Shown here one piece after another: positions 46,180 to 59,800 of a stretch of 64,000 bases of DNA. The stretch's first letter is position 1; each line of letters opens with the position of its first letter. Location of the stretch: contig NC_060060.1 in NCBI RefSeq assembly GCF_020283565.1, forward strand, positions 60,063,257-60,127,256. The letters run 5' to 3'. Position numbers and translations under genes: made by a program. The DNA comes from Trifolium pratense. Taxonomy: Eukaryota; Streptophyta; Magnoliopsida; Fabales; Fabaceae. Below the pieces are notes generated by a model. It saw only the letters and a list, made by a program, of their open reading frames with translations, made no database searches and was not told the origin of the DNA.

Positions 46180-47230
46180 CTCTGATAGACAAATAATAAC
46201 AAAGGATGACTGTATTTATCAGAAAATCTTCACTGAGGATCCATCAAATAGTGTGAAATTAATTTTAACGGCATAAAACAAACTAACGTTACATAATTGC
46301 ATCTTATTTAACAGTAAAACATACTAGCAAAATCTACAGTTGCCACATGATGTATATGCGATTATGACGAACTATATAGTATATCATAACTGTTATTTGA
46401 ACATCAATTTAGGACAACAAGCTTATTAAACAGCTAATCCAGCTCACACATGTGGTTAAGATGTGATAACATTCCTCATATATAGTATACCTCAGGTCTT
46501 ATATATAAGCAAATATTCTTCCAGATATATCGGTTATTCAATAAACCTGAAAAATGATTTTTTTTTTTTTACCGGAAGGAGTATATTAATTAATATACCC
46601 TTGGTTTCCCTAGCAAGAGAGAAATCCCAATTTTGTGCATACAAACTTTAACTAAGGTTTCATGTTTCAATTTATTTCCCACATTTCTGAACCAATTAAT
46701 TAACTAACGTAACGATCACAAAAGTATAAGCAAGGAAAAAAACACTTAGATAAATAATAAAATGGAATAATAAGAAAAATTAAGGATATATATATGTAAG
46801 AAAGAGAGAGAGAAAATAATCTGACCAGAATGAATGAGAAAGGGGAAGTAGGAGCATGGAGATGAAGAACAAGTAAGTACAATAATATAGATATAGAAAA
46901 TTGAAGGAAAGAAGCGTGCGTGAGAGAGTTGCGTGCGACAGTACGTCGGGAACGTTTTGACACGAGTTTCTCGCGCGTCAACGTCTGCCTCTATAAATAT
47001 CTTTCTCTCTCTTTTTTATCCATTCCATTCCCACCTTTATCATTTTTTGGTACAATAATAAATTCACACTAGAATACATACACATGTACTAACAACTTTT
47101 TGTCTCAATGTTTGGTGGAAAGTGGAAACAATATTCATTCTACATATTGTACTTCATACATCCTCTTCTTGTTTAGTGAAAGTTAAAATTAAACACAGTT
47201 GTCAACATAGTAATTCTAATCATGAATGTA
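46180..47230. other. 5' flank of the PAP14-like gene
   Basis: This is the upstream region of the minus-strand gene. It contains a short purine-rich run (46799-46816) and a GC-richer patch with CGCGCGTCAACG (46970-46984). No TATA box could be assigned. A MITE remnant with CCGGAAGGAGTATAT lies near 46570. Confidence 0.4.
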
Positions 47231-47236
47231 GTAAAC

Positions 47237-47408
47237 TGTATATTTTTATAAGAGACAGTTGACTTTTTAGATTTAGGGATTGATGTATTTAGTCTATAAC
47301 ACAGACCAAATACATCGGTTATTCCATGAATTAAAGACCAAATATATCAATTACTTAATCAATCTAAAAAGTCAACTGTCTCTTATAAAAATGATCGAAG
47401 GGAGTATA
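47237..47408. mobile_element. mariner-type MITE remnant
   Basis: The arms ATTTTTATAAGAGACAGTTG with ACTTTTTAGATT and their inverse (47365-47395) enclose about 90 bp. The right end reads GAAGGGAGTA, the usual Stowaway terminus; the left terminus has been lost. Confidence 0.6.
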
Positions 47409-47499
47409 ATCTAGAGAGTGAATGCTCAAATACCTTGAAACTGTAAGACGTTTATCAAATATCTCCCTGTTTCATTTATTCCATCTGTTGTGATGTTAA

Positions 47500-49455
47500 C
47501 TTAGACCCAGTTGGGTCTAAGTCAGTTGGGTCTAAGTTAGCAAGGTGCACCTTTTCAGTTGGACAAAAATACCCATTTTTTTATTTTTGAAAGAATAGAG
47601 CAACAGGGGTATTTCTGTAATTTACCCAACAGTACACGCGCCCCACCTTCTTTTCCCACCCCCTAGGACACGTGGCAGCGTGTGATTGCACAAAATCCAA
47701 GCGCGTGCATCACACGCGCCGACAGACGCGCGTGGCTGCAGCCCACACGCGGAGAGAGAAACTTTTTAAAAAAGAAAGGCCACATGTCAGCATATGATTG
47801 GCTGCGTTAATTTTTTTTTCATTTAATACTTTAAACTCAATTATTTCATTGTAAATTATTTTTTTATTTTTTTATTTTTATACCAAAATTCTTTTTTTTT
47901 TTTTGTCTACAAATAGAGACTTGGTTCGTTTGATTTGGACACAGAAAAAAAAAACTCAATTTTTCACTACCTAAATCTCATTTTTCACTACCTTACATCA
48001 ACTCACTTAAACCATTCTACTAGGAAAATGGTTTCAGAGTACAAATCTCTGAAACCATTCTACATGCTAAATGGTTTCAGAAGCAAATAACTAATAATCA
48101 ATTTACTGAAACCATTCTACCAGCAAAATGGTTTCAGATTACAACTCTCTGAAACCATTGTACCAGATAAATGGTTTCAGAAGCAAAAACAATTAATAAA
48201 TTACTCACTGAAACCATTCTACCAGTAAAATGGTTTCAGAATACAACTATGTGCAACCATTCTACAAGCTAAATGGTTTCAGAAGCAAATGACTAATAAT
48301 CAACTTACTGAAACCATTCTACCAGCAAAATGGTTTCAGATTACAACTCTCTGAAACCATTGTACCAGATAAATGGTTTCAGAAGCAAACACAATTAATA
48401 AATTACTCACTGAAACCATTCTACCAGTAAAATGGTTTCAGAATACAACTATGTGCAACCATTCTACAAGCTAAATGGTTTCAGAAGCAAATGACTAATA
48501 ATCAACTTACTGAAACCATTCTACCAGCAAAATGGTTTCAGATTACAACTCTCTGAAACCATTGTACCAGATAAATGGTTTCAGAAGCAAATACAATTAA
48601 TAAAATTACTCATTGAAATCATTCTACCAGTAAAATGGTTTCAGAATACAACTATGTGCAACCATTCTACCAGTAAAATGGTTTCAGAAGCAAACATTAG
48701 TTTTTAATTACCGTTTTATCTCATTTAATTAACTAAAAATAGTTTCAGGTCTCCAAAAATTTCATAAAATACACCAAAAGTTCCAGAATATTATCTACTA
48801 TTTTCCTGGTATAATGGTTTCAGTGAGTTGGTTGAGTGGTGCGTGTTAAATTACAACACACAAGTAACGTATTTAGTAGACAAAAAATGAGATTAAAGTA
48901 GTGAAAAATTGCGTTTTTTTTTCGGTGTCCAAATCAAACGAACCAAGTCTCTATTTGTAGACAAAAAAAAATTATGAATTTTGGTATAAAAATAAAAAAA
49001 TAAAAAATTAATTTACAACGAAATAATTGAGTTCAAAGTATTAAATGAACAAAAATCACGCCCAGCCAACCATTGTGTGACACGTGTCCTACTTTTAAAA
49101 AGCAAATTTTTCTCTCTCCAGGTTGTAATCCAGTGTGGCGCAGGCGCTAGAATCTGATGGATCAGGATGATCTGGGCTGTTTGATTGATCAGACAGTCTT
49201 GATGAGATCAGATCTTGGCTGTCTGATGGAAATCAACGGTCTGTAACCATGGTCCTTCGGTACGCGCGCGACACTGGATCCGCGTCTATTAATGGGTATT
49301 TTGGAAAAAGAATGTGGGGGCGCGTGTATATGGTTGGTAAAATTACAGAAATGCCCAATAGCTCTATTCTTTCAAAAATTAAAAGAATGGGTATTTTGGT
49401 CCAATTGAAAAGGTGCACCTTGCTAACTTAGACCTAACTAGGGTCTAAGTTAGAA
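47500..49455. mobile_element. 2-kb long-arm fold-back element
   Basis: Inverted arms of roughly 450-500 bp (about 47500-47990 and 48880-49455) share an outer CTAACTTAGACC/GGTCTAAGTTAG motif, GCAAGGTGCACC, an ACACGCGCCCC segment, and an inner GACTTGGTTCGTTTGATTTG tract. The left end has an extra copy of GTTGGGTCTAAGT. The loop holds the hairpin array. No protein is encoded. Long arms and a GC-rich subterminal zone suggest a Mutator-like origin, but I could not identify a 9-bp target duplication, so the exact ends are uncertain. Confidence 0.75.
48008..48690. repeat. array of about 14 small hairpins with 202-bp higher-order period
   Basis: The core CTGAAACCATT-10 nt-AATGGTTTCAG, a palindrome with a short loop, repeats about every 40-58 bp. 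Four such units form a higher-order repeat: the same unit starts at 48108, 48310 and 48512 (period 202). Spacers alternate between ATTACAACTCT, AAGCAAACACAATTAAT, AATACAACTATG and AAGCAAATGACTAATAATC types. Some cores have a damaged left arm (GTGCAACCATT). Confidence 0.9.
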
Positions 49456-49499
49456 AACCCCATTAAACATATACACGTTACATGAGGTAATTGACTAAA

Positions 49500-50030
49500 A
49501 TTAGGGGGCTAATTGACTGAACTTTAATTTACATAAAAAGAAATAGGGGTAGAGAGAGAGAGAGCGGGGGGTAAAAGAGAGGGTGATCGAGAGAGTTAGA
49601 GAGGGACGCAAAAATAGATAGTACGGTTGCAATTACAATAATAAGAACATGCTTATAAAATATTCAAATTAGTCTGGGAGAGAATGAGATAAGAATTTAG
49701 GGAGAGAGAGGGGGGATAAATAAAGAGAAGGAAAGGGAGAAACGGAGAAAGAGGGGAAATAGTTGAAGCAGCGACAATAACCACGAACTCTTTAATATAA
49801 GAGAAAAGAAGTTGTGTTGATGTTCTCCCTTTCTTTCTGTTTCTCTCCCTCTCTTTTCCCCTAACTCCCCCCTCCTCTCTTCTCTTGCAAACTTTAGTCG
49901 ATCATCCCCTGAGAGTGTATTGGATTTCAACCAGCCAATGTAAACAAATGAACAATACAAATCTTTAGTCGTTTCACATACCGAGGAAATCCAATACACT
50001 CTCAACAATGCACTTCAAACTCCAACAAAT
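49500..50030. repeat. purine-rich tract and short stem-loop
   Basis: GA-rich DNA (49551-49760) is followed by CT-rich DNA (49820-49890). An inverted pair GAGAGTGTATTGGATTTC and its inverse (about 49912-49930 and 49983-50002) forms a stem with a loop of about 55 bp. No gene is seen. Confidence 0.55.
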
Positions 50031-53000
50031 AAACAAAAACCATGGAAGCAATATTTTCTCAAGATAATGTTATGTCATTCAAATTTGAACTCTATCTGTT
50101 TTTTATTTTATTTGGTATCTCTATTGTTAACGATATGATCATAGACAAACAACACAATACATAACAAGAAGAAGAAGAAGAAGAAGCATAACCTTGCATA
50201 AGAGAGCCTTACTCCGAAGAGAACAGAGAGATATAAAAAGAGAGTCACGTAGATAATTTATGGGTAAAATGTGTGTTTTGATGCATGTAATGTTAACGAT
50301 TTTGAGTTTTAGTCCCTTAAAAGAATCTTTTTGTTTTACCCCGGTAATTTCATATTCCTTTCGTTTTAGTCCTTAATGTGGTCATGCCACACAAAAACAC
50401 TAACATGGTCATAATATGCCGACTATACCACTATCACGTGTTTATGGGGTGCTGACTTGACATATATCGAGAACGAAAAACCAAAATCCACTCAAATTAC
50501 TGAGACAAAAAACAAAATAACATGACAAGCAACGTGAAAAGACAAATTTACTTAGGAATCAAATTTAAAATTAAAAAATGTGAAGAAAAAAAAACTCATT
50601 ATCCAATTCACCATCTTCTATTATGCCACCACCACAGTTAAAGAACTCTTCTCACTTTATTCAACCTACAAACTCATAAATGCTTCAAACAAAAAAATCA
50701 TCTCTTTAAAATCTTCTCACTTTCTTCAACCTACATGGTTATGATTTCAATGTTATTGACATTTATTTTATATATAGCATAAACTAATTTTTTTTCTTCA
50801 ACAAAAGTAAATATTATAATATTTAAATATGAGTCAGCTTCAACACAAAACACAAGAAGATACCTTTAAAAAAATACACATGAAGAGTACAATTTAGTAA
50901 ACAACACGAGAATCACACTTTAATTATAAAGTGTCACATTTAAATGATCGATTTCTAATAATCATTGAATATTTTAAGTCATGATGAATTTTTTATATTT
51001 AATTTTAATTATATTTTTCTTTAATCATCTAATAAAAATGTAATTAACGTGTTTTTGTGTATATAACTCAATTGGTAAGGACATTACATTATATACGAAT
51101 GTGTCAAAATTCGAATTTAGAATCCTCCCATTTTTTACCTTTAGGGATAAAGTTTTACCCATTAATCTACTTGAAAAAAACATTATAGTTAAAGCCAAAA
51201 AAAATAAAGTTATTGTTGTCTTATGAGCCGTAAGTACAACGATGTGTTGAGGCGTGAGCTCGAACCCACGATTCTTCACTTCTCTACACATTGAGTTTCT
51301 TGTCAACAAGGTAATTTTTTAATAACATTAATAAAATTTACATAATCAAATAATTTGATATTAAATTTAATATAATATATATTAAATTTTAAAAACATAT
51401 TTTGTTGCACGGGTGTAATTTTGTAATTTATATAATATAAAAAAAATAAAACCTACTAAAATAAAAATATATAAATTAAAATATTTATTTATTTTACGAT
51501 AAAAGTAAATTTTTTGTAATTAGGGATATTTATAAGGACCAAAAACTTATTTAATCCTCAAATTTATGTTATTTTTTCGATAATTTTTCCTAGATATAAT
51601 TTGATAAACCATCAATGTGGTTTTGAAATGAAAGTTCAATATTAAATATATCTATAAACAAAAAAGTTTCGTAATTGTTATACATAAAATAAAATATACA
51701 CATTAGTCACAACCTACTTTTCTTAATATAGGTGAAATATATGATTGATGTCGATAAAAAAGAGTGGAGAGAGTATAAAATTGCAACTATTACTTTTTAC
51801 TTTTGTAGTATTAGTTAAGTTTCATTAAAATTATTTTATACATAATCATTAATTAAAAAAATAATCTTATACCAAAAAAAATTAATCATCCTTATCACAT
51901 CTTATCTACTAAAATTCAATTTCAATTAAATTTTTTAATGCATTTAAAACACATTGTACTTTTTTCTTTTATGAATAAATATCGTGTATCTTTTTTCTTT
52001 TTCTATGACCAAATACCACGTTCTATCACCAAATACGACGTATCTTTCTTTACCATTTGTGATATATTCAATCATAAATTATTTTCATCTACCTTTATTT
52101 AGAAAAAATTAACTACAAACATTGTATTTTTCTTCTTCCTGACTTACAATAGAGTTGATGATAACCAAAATTTCAAAAATACTACCCAAATTATTTACCA
52201 CTAGACCAAATCCAATAAGTTCACTACAAACATTGTATTGGTTCAAGTAAAACTATACTCAAATTTCTCAAGGAAGATAATCATCAAAAACACATACTTT
52301 ATATTAATAATATACTTCCTCTATTTTAAAACAAGCGACATTTTATTTTGGTAAGAAATGAGTAACATTTAAATAAGATTTTATACTTACGTCAAAAAAA
52401 GAAGAGGATTTTATACTTAAATTAAAAAATACAATAATTTATACCTATATATAAAGAGGATGTAAAAAATTTTGGCGTGGACTTTTCAAAATACCAATAA
52501 TACCTTTGATTTTTTTTTTGAGGAACAAAAATCTTTTATTAATATACTCAGCATAAGATATGCTGCCCTTCGGCTCGGTAATAAAAAATGACAATTTGAC
52601 TTACTAAAAGTTCCATCAATTTTAGCTCAATTGACAAAAACGTCGAAATTATTAGGCCGGACGTCGTGACCCAGGTTCGAACCTGAGATCTCACAATTAT
52701 ATGTGAGTTTAATTTCATTTGATTACCACTTCATCTAAGACAAAAAAAGAGTAACGTTTTAAAAATAGTATAATTCAATTAATTATTGATTAAAAGATAA
52801 AATTAAAAATAAATAACAATTCTACATTAATTATTAATTTTGTTTTTATAAATATTTATACAATAAAAATGATAAGTTACGTTTTTTTGGGTAGATAGAC
52901 AAAATGACAAAGTCATCATAAACTCACAATTTCTTCCCTGATCATGACGTCCAACCTAACAATTTCGTAAATTACATTTATTTCGAACCAATATTTTTTT

Positions 53001-53400
53001 TTGACAAATTAATATTTTTTTTATAAAGTGACCTTTATTTTCATTTTTTTGTTTTTACCACCGATATCCAGCCTACTAGCCCACCTAATATCGTTCGAAA
53101 ATCAATTTTGACATGTAGTTTCAGCTCTATCCGATTGCGGTCGTGGTACTCTCATTTTCATTTTGAAAGTATAAAATGAATGAATTAGGAGATTTAATTG
53201 AAAAACAAGACCCCACACAAATCTAAGGCGTTGCAACTGCAAAGTGATCATATGGCACCTCTATGAAGGACATGAAACGATGTATCTATCCAATCTCTTA
53301 CTCAACAACACAGCATAATAGTAACCTAATTTATTAACCTGCGCCGCACACGGACACTACAGTCATAAAGTAAAACTATAAAGGGTAATTCCGTCAACAC
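50030..53400. other. AT-rich intergenic with SINE-like remnants
   Basis: No protein-coding gene. (GAA)n lies at about 50168-50187. A degenerate tRNA-like copy (ATAACTCAATTGGTAAGGAC) is at about 51060. A stretch at about 53040-53150 (ACCACCGATATCCAGCCTAC) resembles one near 2140 and is probably an unnamed dispersed repeat. Confidence 0.5.
52605..52745 (+). mobile_element. tRNA-derived SINE
   Basis: An A-box-like TTAGCTCAATTGAC is followed about 40 bp later by a perfect B box (AGGTTCGAACCTGAGATC, 52672-52689), then an unrelated AT-rich tail. The order and spacing are those of an RNA polymerase III promoter in a short interspersed element. Length and TSD are uncertain. Confidence 0.6.
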
Positions 53401-53409
53401 AATTACCCA

Positions 53410-53813
53410 TTATCTTTCCCACCCAAGGTCCTCCCCAAGTCTCTCATAAACACCGATAAACCAAAAAAAAAAAAAAAAACACTCAGAGAGAGAGAGAGAA
53501 AAGAAAACACTTTTCGAGTGTGTTTTGATTTTTTGTTGCGCTTTTTCCTTCTTGTTACTATTGAACTCAACATTTATAATATGTTGTTGTTCCACATTTA
53601 ACCCTAATAACCGACCCCAATTCTTCACCGTAATTTTTCTCACATTCGATCTCTGAGATCTATTTTCCGGACAAGATTCTCTGTTAGGGTTTCGGAATCT
53701 TATTCAATTGCTTCCAATTAGGGTTTCTCTATTGGATTGGATTTCGTGCGTTTTCCTTTTCGTTTGATTTCAATTTCATAAATAGGGTTTGGGTTGGGGT
53801 TTTTGCTTCCGCG
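53410..53813 (+). promoter_or_regulatory. 5' flank and leader of the RD-rich nuclear protein gene
   Basis: An A-run, a (GA)n tract (53484-53500), and several AGGGTTT/TTAGGGTTT telo-box-like motifs (about 53684, 53718, 53785) lie just upstream of the ATG. Telo boxes are common in promoters and leaders of plant housekeeping genes. Confidence 0.45.
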
Positions 53814-56800
53814 ATGCCGCGAAGTTCGAAGCATAAATCAAGTAAGCATAGTTCGAGGGACTACTCTGATTCCGAGAGAGATTCCGGTGTCAAAGATCGG
53901 AAGAGTAAGGAGGAGAATTCTGTGAAGGTTTCGAAGGATTCAAGTGTTGAGAAACGGAGATTGGATTCGAAGGAGTTGCACGGGAACGGTGAGTATTCTG
54001 ATGAGTATGGTTCCTCGTCAAAGCGGCGCAGGGAGAGTGGTGGTGGAGGTGGAGATAGGTGGAATGGTGGTGATGAAGGTTCGAAGAAATCAAAGGCAAT
54101 TGGGGATTCAAAGAGTAGTAGGAGGAGGGATGGGAGTGTGGGGGTGCACGGTGATGGTGAGGAGCTGAAAAGGAGTAGTGGGAAGCATAGGGATTCGTCG
54201 TCTTCTGGCCGGAAGGAGAACCTGGAGAAGGAGAAGGAAAAGGATAGGAAATTCAAAGAAGGTAGAATTGAAGAATCTGTCAATGATCAAGAACAGCGTT
54301 CATCCAAGCAAGTGCTTGAAAATAATGGTATGAATCATGATTACTTTAATTCTTTCATTTGTGGTATGTCCATGCTTATTGTTCTTGCATTTATTGTTTC
54401 ATAATTTGTTTTGAACTTAAAGTAAGCACATTTTGAATTCTTATTAACAATGATTATTCTCACCCCTGAAATTAGTACCAAGTTGAAATCTTTGTGTGTT
54501 TTATCAGGAATTAGGAATAAAAACGAAGTTTTTAAGATTCTGCAATTGTTTGTCAGCAATGTGTTTTGCTGCTAATGATAGTGTTACTTTCAATATCAAA
54601 TACCAATTTTTGATTTTTCACACACACACACACACACACACACGAGTCCACAAACTGATGTTTTTTCCTCTTTACGATCTACTGCCCTTGAATTAAGGAA
54701 TTTCTCTTTGTTTCTTCCATTCTGTTTGTTGATGTTAATATTAATGTACCTGTCATTCCAACAATTTAATGGCTTATGATATTTTGGAAATCAAAGCCCA
54801 ATAGAGTTAGAGTCCTGTTTGTTATATGTTACTCTCGACATTTTTCTTCCTCCATCCTTTCTAATAAGCTCAAATGCTATGAAATGATGACTCGAGAAAC
54901 ATACCTTTTGATAAAGCCCTATATGTTGTCATACAATAAGCTGATTGAAATTCATAGTATTTGGTTTTGATTCAGGCCTCTGGTAAATGTATATTTGGAT
55001 TGTCTGCATGATGTTAACTTTGGCTACAACGAAGAAACAGTTCCATATCTTTTACTTTTGACTCTTTTCTTTTAAAAAAAGTGAAGAAACAATTCGATAT
55101 CTTTTACTTTAGTTTTGAATCTTTTAGAAAAATGTTATTCTGGGCTGGGAAGATGAAATACATGCTAGATTTTTTCTTGTTTGAGAATTAAGTAAGCTAA
55201 AATAGTTTAAATGGGGATTTTCAATTCTTCAGTTGGATGTCAAAGAAATTGAAGCTGCCTGTGAAGCTGATCATTAACCATAATCATAATTGTATAATGT
55301 CATCGTAATCCAAAGTTACTTAGCAAATTAAATGTGTTGAAGAGGAATTCAAATTTTATTTCAGGAGTATAAGTAGAGTGTGGTACTCTTGTTTTTCTCT
55401 ATGTAGTTAATGGCGGCTGTAGCGACCATAACTGTGACATTGTGTTTCTTACTGGAATCCACACATGGCTGAAAATGCTGCTGGGTTTTGATTCAGCGGT
55501 TGTGTCACTCACCACTGTGGCCAAATTTGTGGCCACTCCAACCGCAACTAGAATGAAGAAAAACAAAAAATGCCCTCCACTTATAGCCTTTATTTGATAT
55601 TTTGTTTTTGTACATTTGGAGATGGCGATGGTTAGACTTGACTCATTTAAGGAATCACTTGTATTTATTGTAAATGCTCTGATGAATTATTTTAATTTTT
55701 AGCCTTGGAGACTAAAACATATTTGCTAATTTGGTTTGAAAATTAGTAACAATGAACTTCGATTGTTAGTTATGAATATGCGTTTTATTTTGTGTATTCT
55801 TTTATTCGTTGGAGAAGCAGGCATACTGCCATCCGCTTCACCACAATAAAGTTTTGGAGGTTGACTGCCATGATTCGCAATCAGCCACTGACTACATAGG
55901 TTATTCCGAATAACTTGATATCCTTCACCGAAGGAGAGATGCAATTTTATTGTGAAGGGTCCAATTATGCTCTGTGGTTGGGTCCACTAGTATTGTACAA
56001 TCGAAACTGCATTTTATCGGTTTTCTCTCAAAACATGTTCCTCTTTGGTGAATAAAAGGAGAGAATTTGAAACCTATATCAAGTATGAATTGTGTTGTAC
56101 TTATGTCGAACTCTTTGTTTGGACTCCATCTCTCATGTAAGCAAAGCTTGCATTAATGGCGTGGATTATTTTCTATTTGATATTAGATTGGGAAATTTAA
56201 TATGTAGTAAAGACTGGTTTTCCTCAATGGCAGAAAGAGTCATTGGATTTTCTGGATAAATTTTTTGGTAATTAAACACAAATTTTCTATATTAGAGATT
56301 ATTAAACATACTTTCAAAACTGTCAGTTAAATTATATCATGTAGGCCTCAATACTTTCATACAGTAAATTAAGATGATCACATATGGAAACTTGAATGTT
56401 GAAATTATTTTTGAAATTATGACACTGGCAACAGTGACAGCTGGATGTATTATATGTTGCATTATGTCCATTTGCATATTTGGTTTTCTCATTTTTGTTG
56501 TATATGTGATTTTCCCTAGAAACTTGGCTACTTTGGTTTAGTGATTTTCCCTATATGTTGACAATTTGCTGTTTGAATCTTCAGATGTCCATCTTCCACC
56601 TTTCTTAAGTGTTTTCATACAGGGCTGCTTCTTTCCTCCCTCATTTCTTCTTTTATCATACTGATCTTCTATCGGTGTGGTATGAATTAGTGTTGCTTAT
56701 TTTGGGTAATGTTTTTTGGGAAGTAGGTTTTACTGATCAAGAAATGTGTTTCAAATATGCATACACAATACACCCACCTTAATTTTATATACGAGGCGTT

Positions 56801-59800
56801 AGTATAATCTCTTCACAATATTTAGATAGTGAAATTGTGTTAATGTTTTGAATCCTTTTGTTAAAAACCATATGATGTATCATAATTACACAGTTTTAGC
56901 TAAGGTCTCGGGTGGTTCTTCCTAGTAATATATCGTTCTACACTGGCATCATATTAGCTGTTGATAGTTTTATGAGCTGTTTGTTGAAATTGTGTTGCCC
57001 TTCAACCCGTGTCATTTGAAAATGCAGTCAATTAATGTCTTATTGTGAACCCAAGAGTTTAATAGAACAATTTATATATCATCTTTTTTATACCCTCATT
57101 GGATTTCGCAATAGGATAATTTTCTCAATATTGTGCATTCAGTTGTTGTTATGTCCAGTTAATTTTTTTTAAGGTTACTTGTGTTTCACTTTGTGATATG
57201 GAAATAATACCAGACAAGATTGTGTTTAAGTTTTGGTTCACAAAATTTTTCTTTTTTTTAATGCCTTCCATATATTCACAATGTTTTCCTTTGACTGTTG
57301 TGTGTCAAAAGGCAGTTGTTAATTTTTATCTATGTGGTCAATTCTTTTGGCAGATTCAAAAAAAGTAGACGAGTTGCGAAGCCCTGAACAAGATATCCAG
57401 CTTGAGAGGCGAATGAGGAAGAAAAGGGATGACTATGGTGATGGGGATAAGCATCAAGATGATGTCGGAGATGGTTATGACAGACATTTGTCTTCTAGGG
57501 ATGACATTTCCAAGGATGGAAAGAAAAAGGATGACAGGCGAAACGATGAAAAATACAGAGATAAATATAGGGATGAAAAGGACAGGGAGAACAAACATCG
57601 ACATGACAAGCAACGTGACGAGCGTCCTGCAAAAGATCATACTACCATTAGGTCTGACGATAAACATACAAGGGAAGAAAAGAATAATTTAGAATCACGA
57701 CAAAAGAGAAGCAAGCATCCAGAGAGTGACAGGGACCATTATCGTGATCGAGATGGAGAACGAGACCGTGATTTTGAATATGTTCGTGATCGTGAGCGGC
57801 GCCATGAACGTGATCATGATTATGATTTTGATAGGGATCATGATTATGATAGAGACCGAGACCGAGATTGGGACTGGGATCGTGAACGAGATTTTGACCG
57901 GGAACGAGACAGAGACCGTGATCGTCATCGTGATGGGTCACATGGGGAAGATAGAAGTACAAGGGGCAAAGATGGTGGGGCCAAAAAAAGAACTTTGGAT
58001 GATCGTGATGATTATAGTGATTCTAAAGCTAGAGTTGTTAAAAACTACTATCCTGAAACGGAGAAGAGGAGTTTGACCAACAGTAGGGCTGATTCTGATA
58101 TTGACAGAGGAAGGTCTCTACCTCGACAAGCCCATCCAGATTCAACTGGGACTAGCAGTAAACGCAGATCTTCTCCTGTCTCGAATGCACATATTGGCAA
58201 AGATGAATATAGGTACGTAAAAATTTTCTTGAAAGTTTTGTTGTATCATTGTAAAGCTCATATTCAGAGTTGTCCTTCCAATTATTATTTCTTTTGCAGT
58301 CTGTCTACTTTTCAGGTGACATTTGGGAATTTGATTTATGCATGTGTTTTTCAAGGTGTTGTTGTATGATGGCAAATACAAATTTGCCATGTAATTAACT
58401 TTGGTTTGATCCGATTAAGTTCAAATGAAAATTTTACCTATTAATATATTTACGATTACTGGCATTGTCTATAAACATAATCTTAAGGCATCTTATGTTG
58501 TCAATAACTTAGTTTAACACTCTTTTTTAAATATGGGAGGTTTTAGAGCTTGATAAAAAAAATTCTTTTGCTTTGCCAAGAGGGGAAAAATGTAACATGA
58601 GTTTGTTGGTGACAATTGAACTATTGCTTGCATGATTTAAATTTTATCATTAGTTGTAATTTTGCTTTTTCTCACAGAAGCTTGTAACCATGGGGGGTTA
58701 TACCATTATCAATTATAATTGTTTGCCATTTTCCTCATATTTCAGAAATGCAAATGCTGAAGATACAAAGTATAGAGACTCAAATATAGAACAGAGAACC
58801 AAAGCCTCAAGAGAGGGTTACTCCGGGATTTCAGATAGAGGCCCAAAATACAAACTAATGGAGAAATCCATTAAAATAGAGGAATGTCCTGCAGGAGACT
58901 TTTCTACAGAAAGGCCTTCTAGTGCCAAGGCTTCACCCATGGGCTTGATGGAGAGATCTCCGTCATCAACAAGCATTGAACGCAGATATATGAATAAAAA
59001 CGTTGTTAAGAGGAATCTTGAAATTGAGGATAGTGGAAGAAGGAGCAGTACCGACGCAAGAGATATCTCAGATGATAGACTTGGCCCAGAGAAAGCAATA
59101 TTGGACGAGCCCTCTCAACCAGATTCATCTTTCTATGGTAGGACTAATCAGAACAATCCACCAGTAATTCCTCACCCACCTGGTTTCAGGGCTGCACTAG
59201 ACAGACCATATATGGGTTCTTTAGAGGATGATGTTAGAGATAACTCAAATGCACGATACAGGAGAAGTACTGAGCCTAACTTTGGAAGAGTGCATGGTGG
59301 CAATTCCTGGAGGGGACATCCAAACTGGACTTCACACGTTCCAAATGGATTTGTTCCCTTCCCACCTGGGCCAGGTCATGGAGGTTTTCAAACAATGATA
59401 CCACAGTTTTCATCTCAACCTCTTTTTGGTGTTAGACCTCCGTTGGAAGTTAACCATGCTGGTATTCCCTACCATATTGCTGATGCTGACAGGTTTCCAG
59501 GTCACTTACGCCCACTTGGGTGGCCAAGTTTGATGGATGGTACAGGACCTGCTCATCTGCATGGATGGGATAACAATAATGGGGTTTCTAGAGATGATCC
59601 TCATATGTATGGTGGTTCTGATTGGGACAGACACAGGCACCCAACAAATAGTCATGGATGGGATTCAGAGACTTGGAAAGAACAGAATAGTGATTCAAAG
59701 AAAGACTTGCCTTCCCCAGCTTGCAAAGATGAACCAGTTCCTGCCGTGGTTGACAATGGTGTGCCTGACCAGACTATTCAGGTGTCTCAGGATGAATCTC

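Noticed and set aside
48008..48690. CRISPR-like regular repeat array
   Set aside because: The repeats are palindromic and regularly spaced, but spacers are themselves repeated, there are no cas genes, and the setting is a eukaryotic transposon.
52672..52689. True tRNA gene
   Set aside because: A good B box is present but no cloverleaf can be folded around it; a SINE fits better.
53861..54283. 140-codon Ser/Pro-rich minus-strand frame
   Set aside because: It is antisense to the Ser/Arg-rich first exon of the RD-rich gene; no promoter or homology.
57356..58076. Several 77-116-codon frames on both strands opposite the RD-rich exon
   Set aside because: They are shadows of the low-complexity GATCGTGAT rhythm of the real exon.
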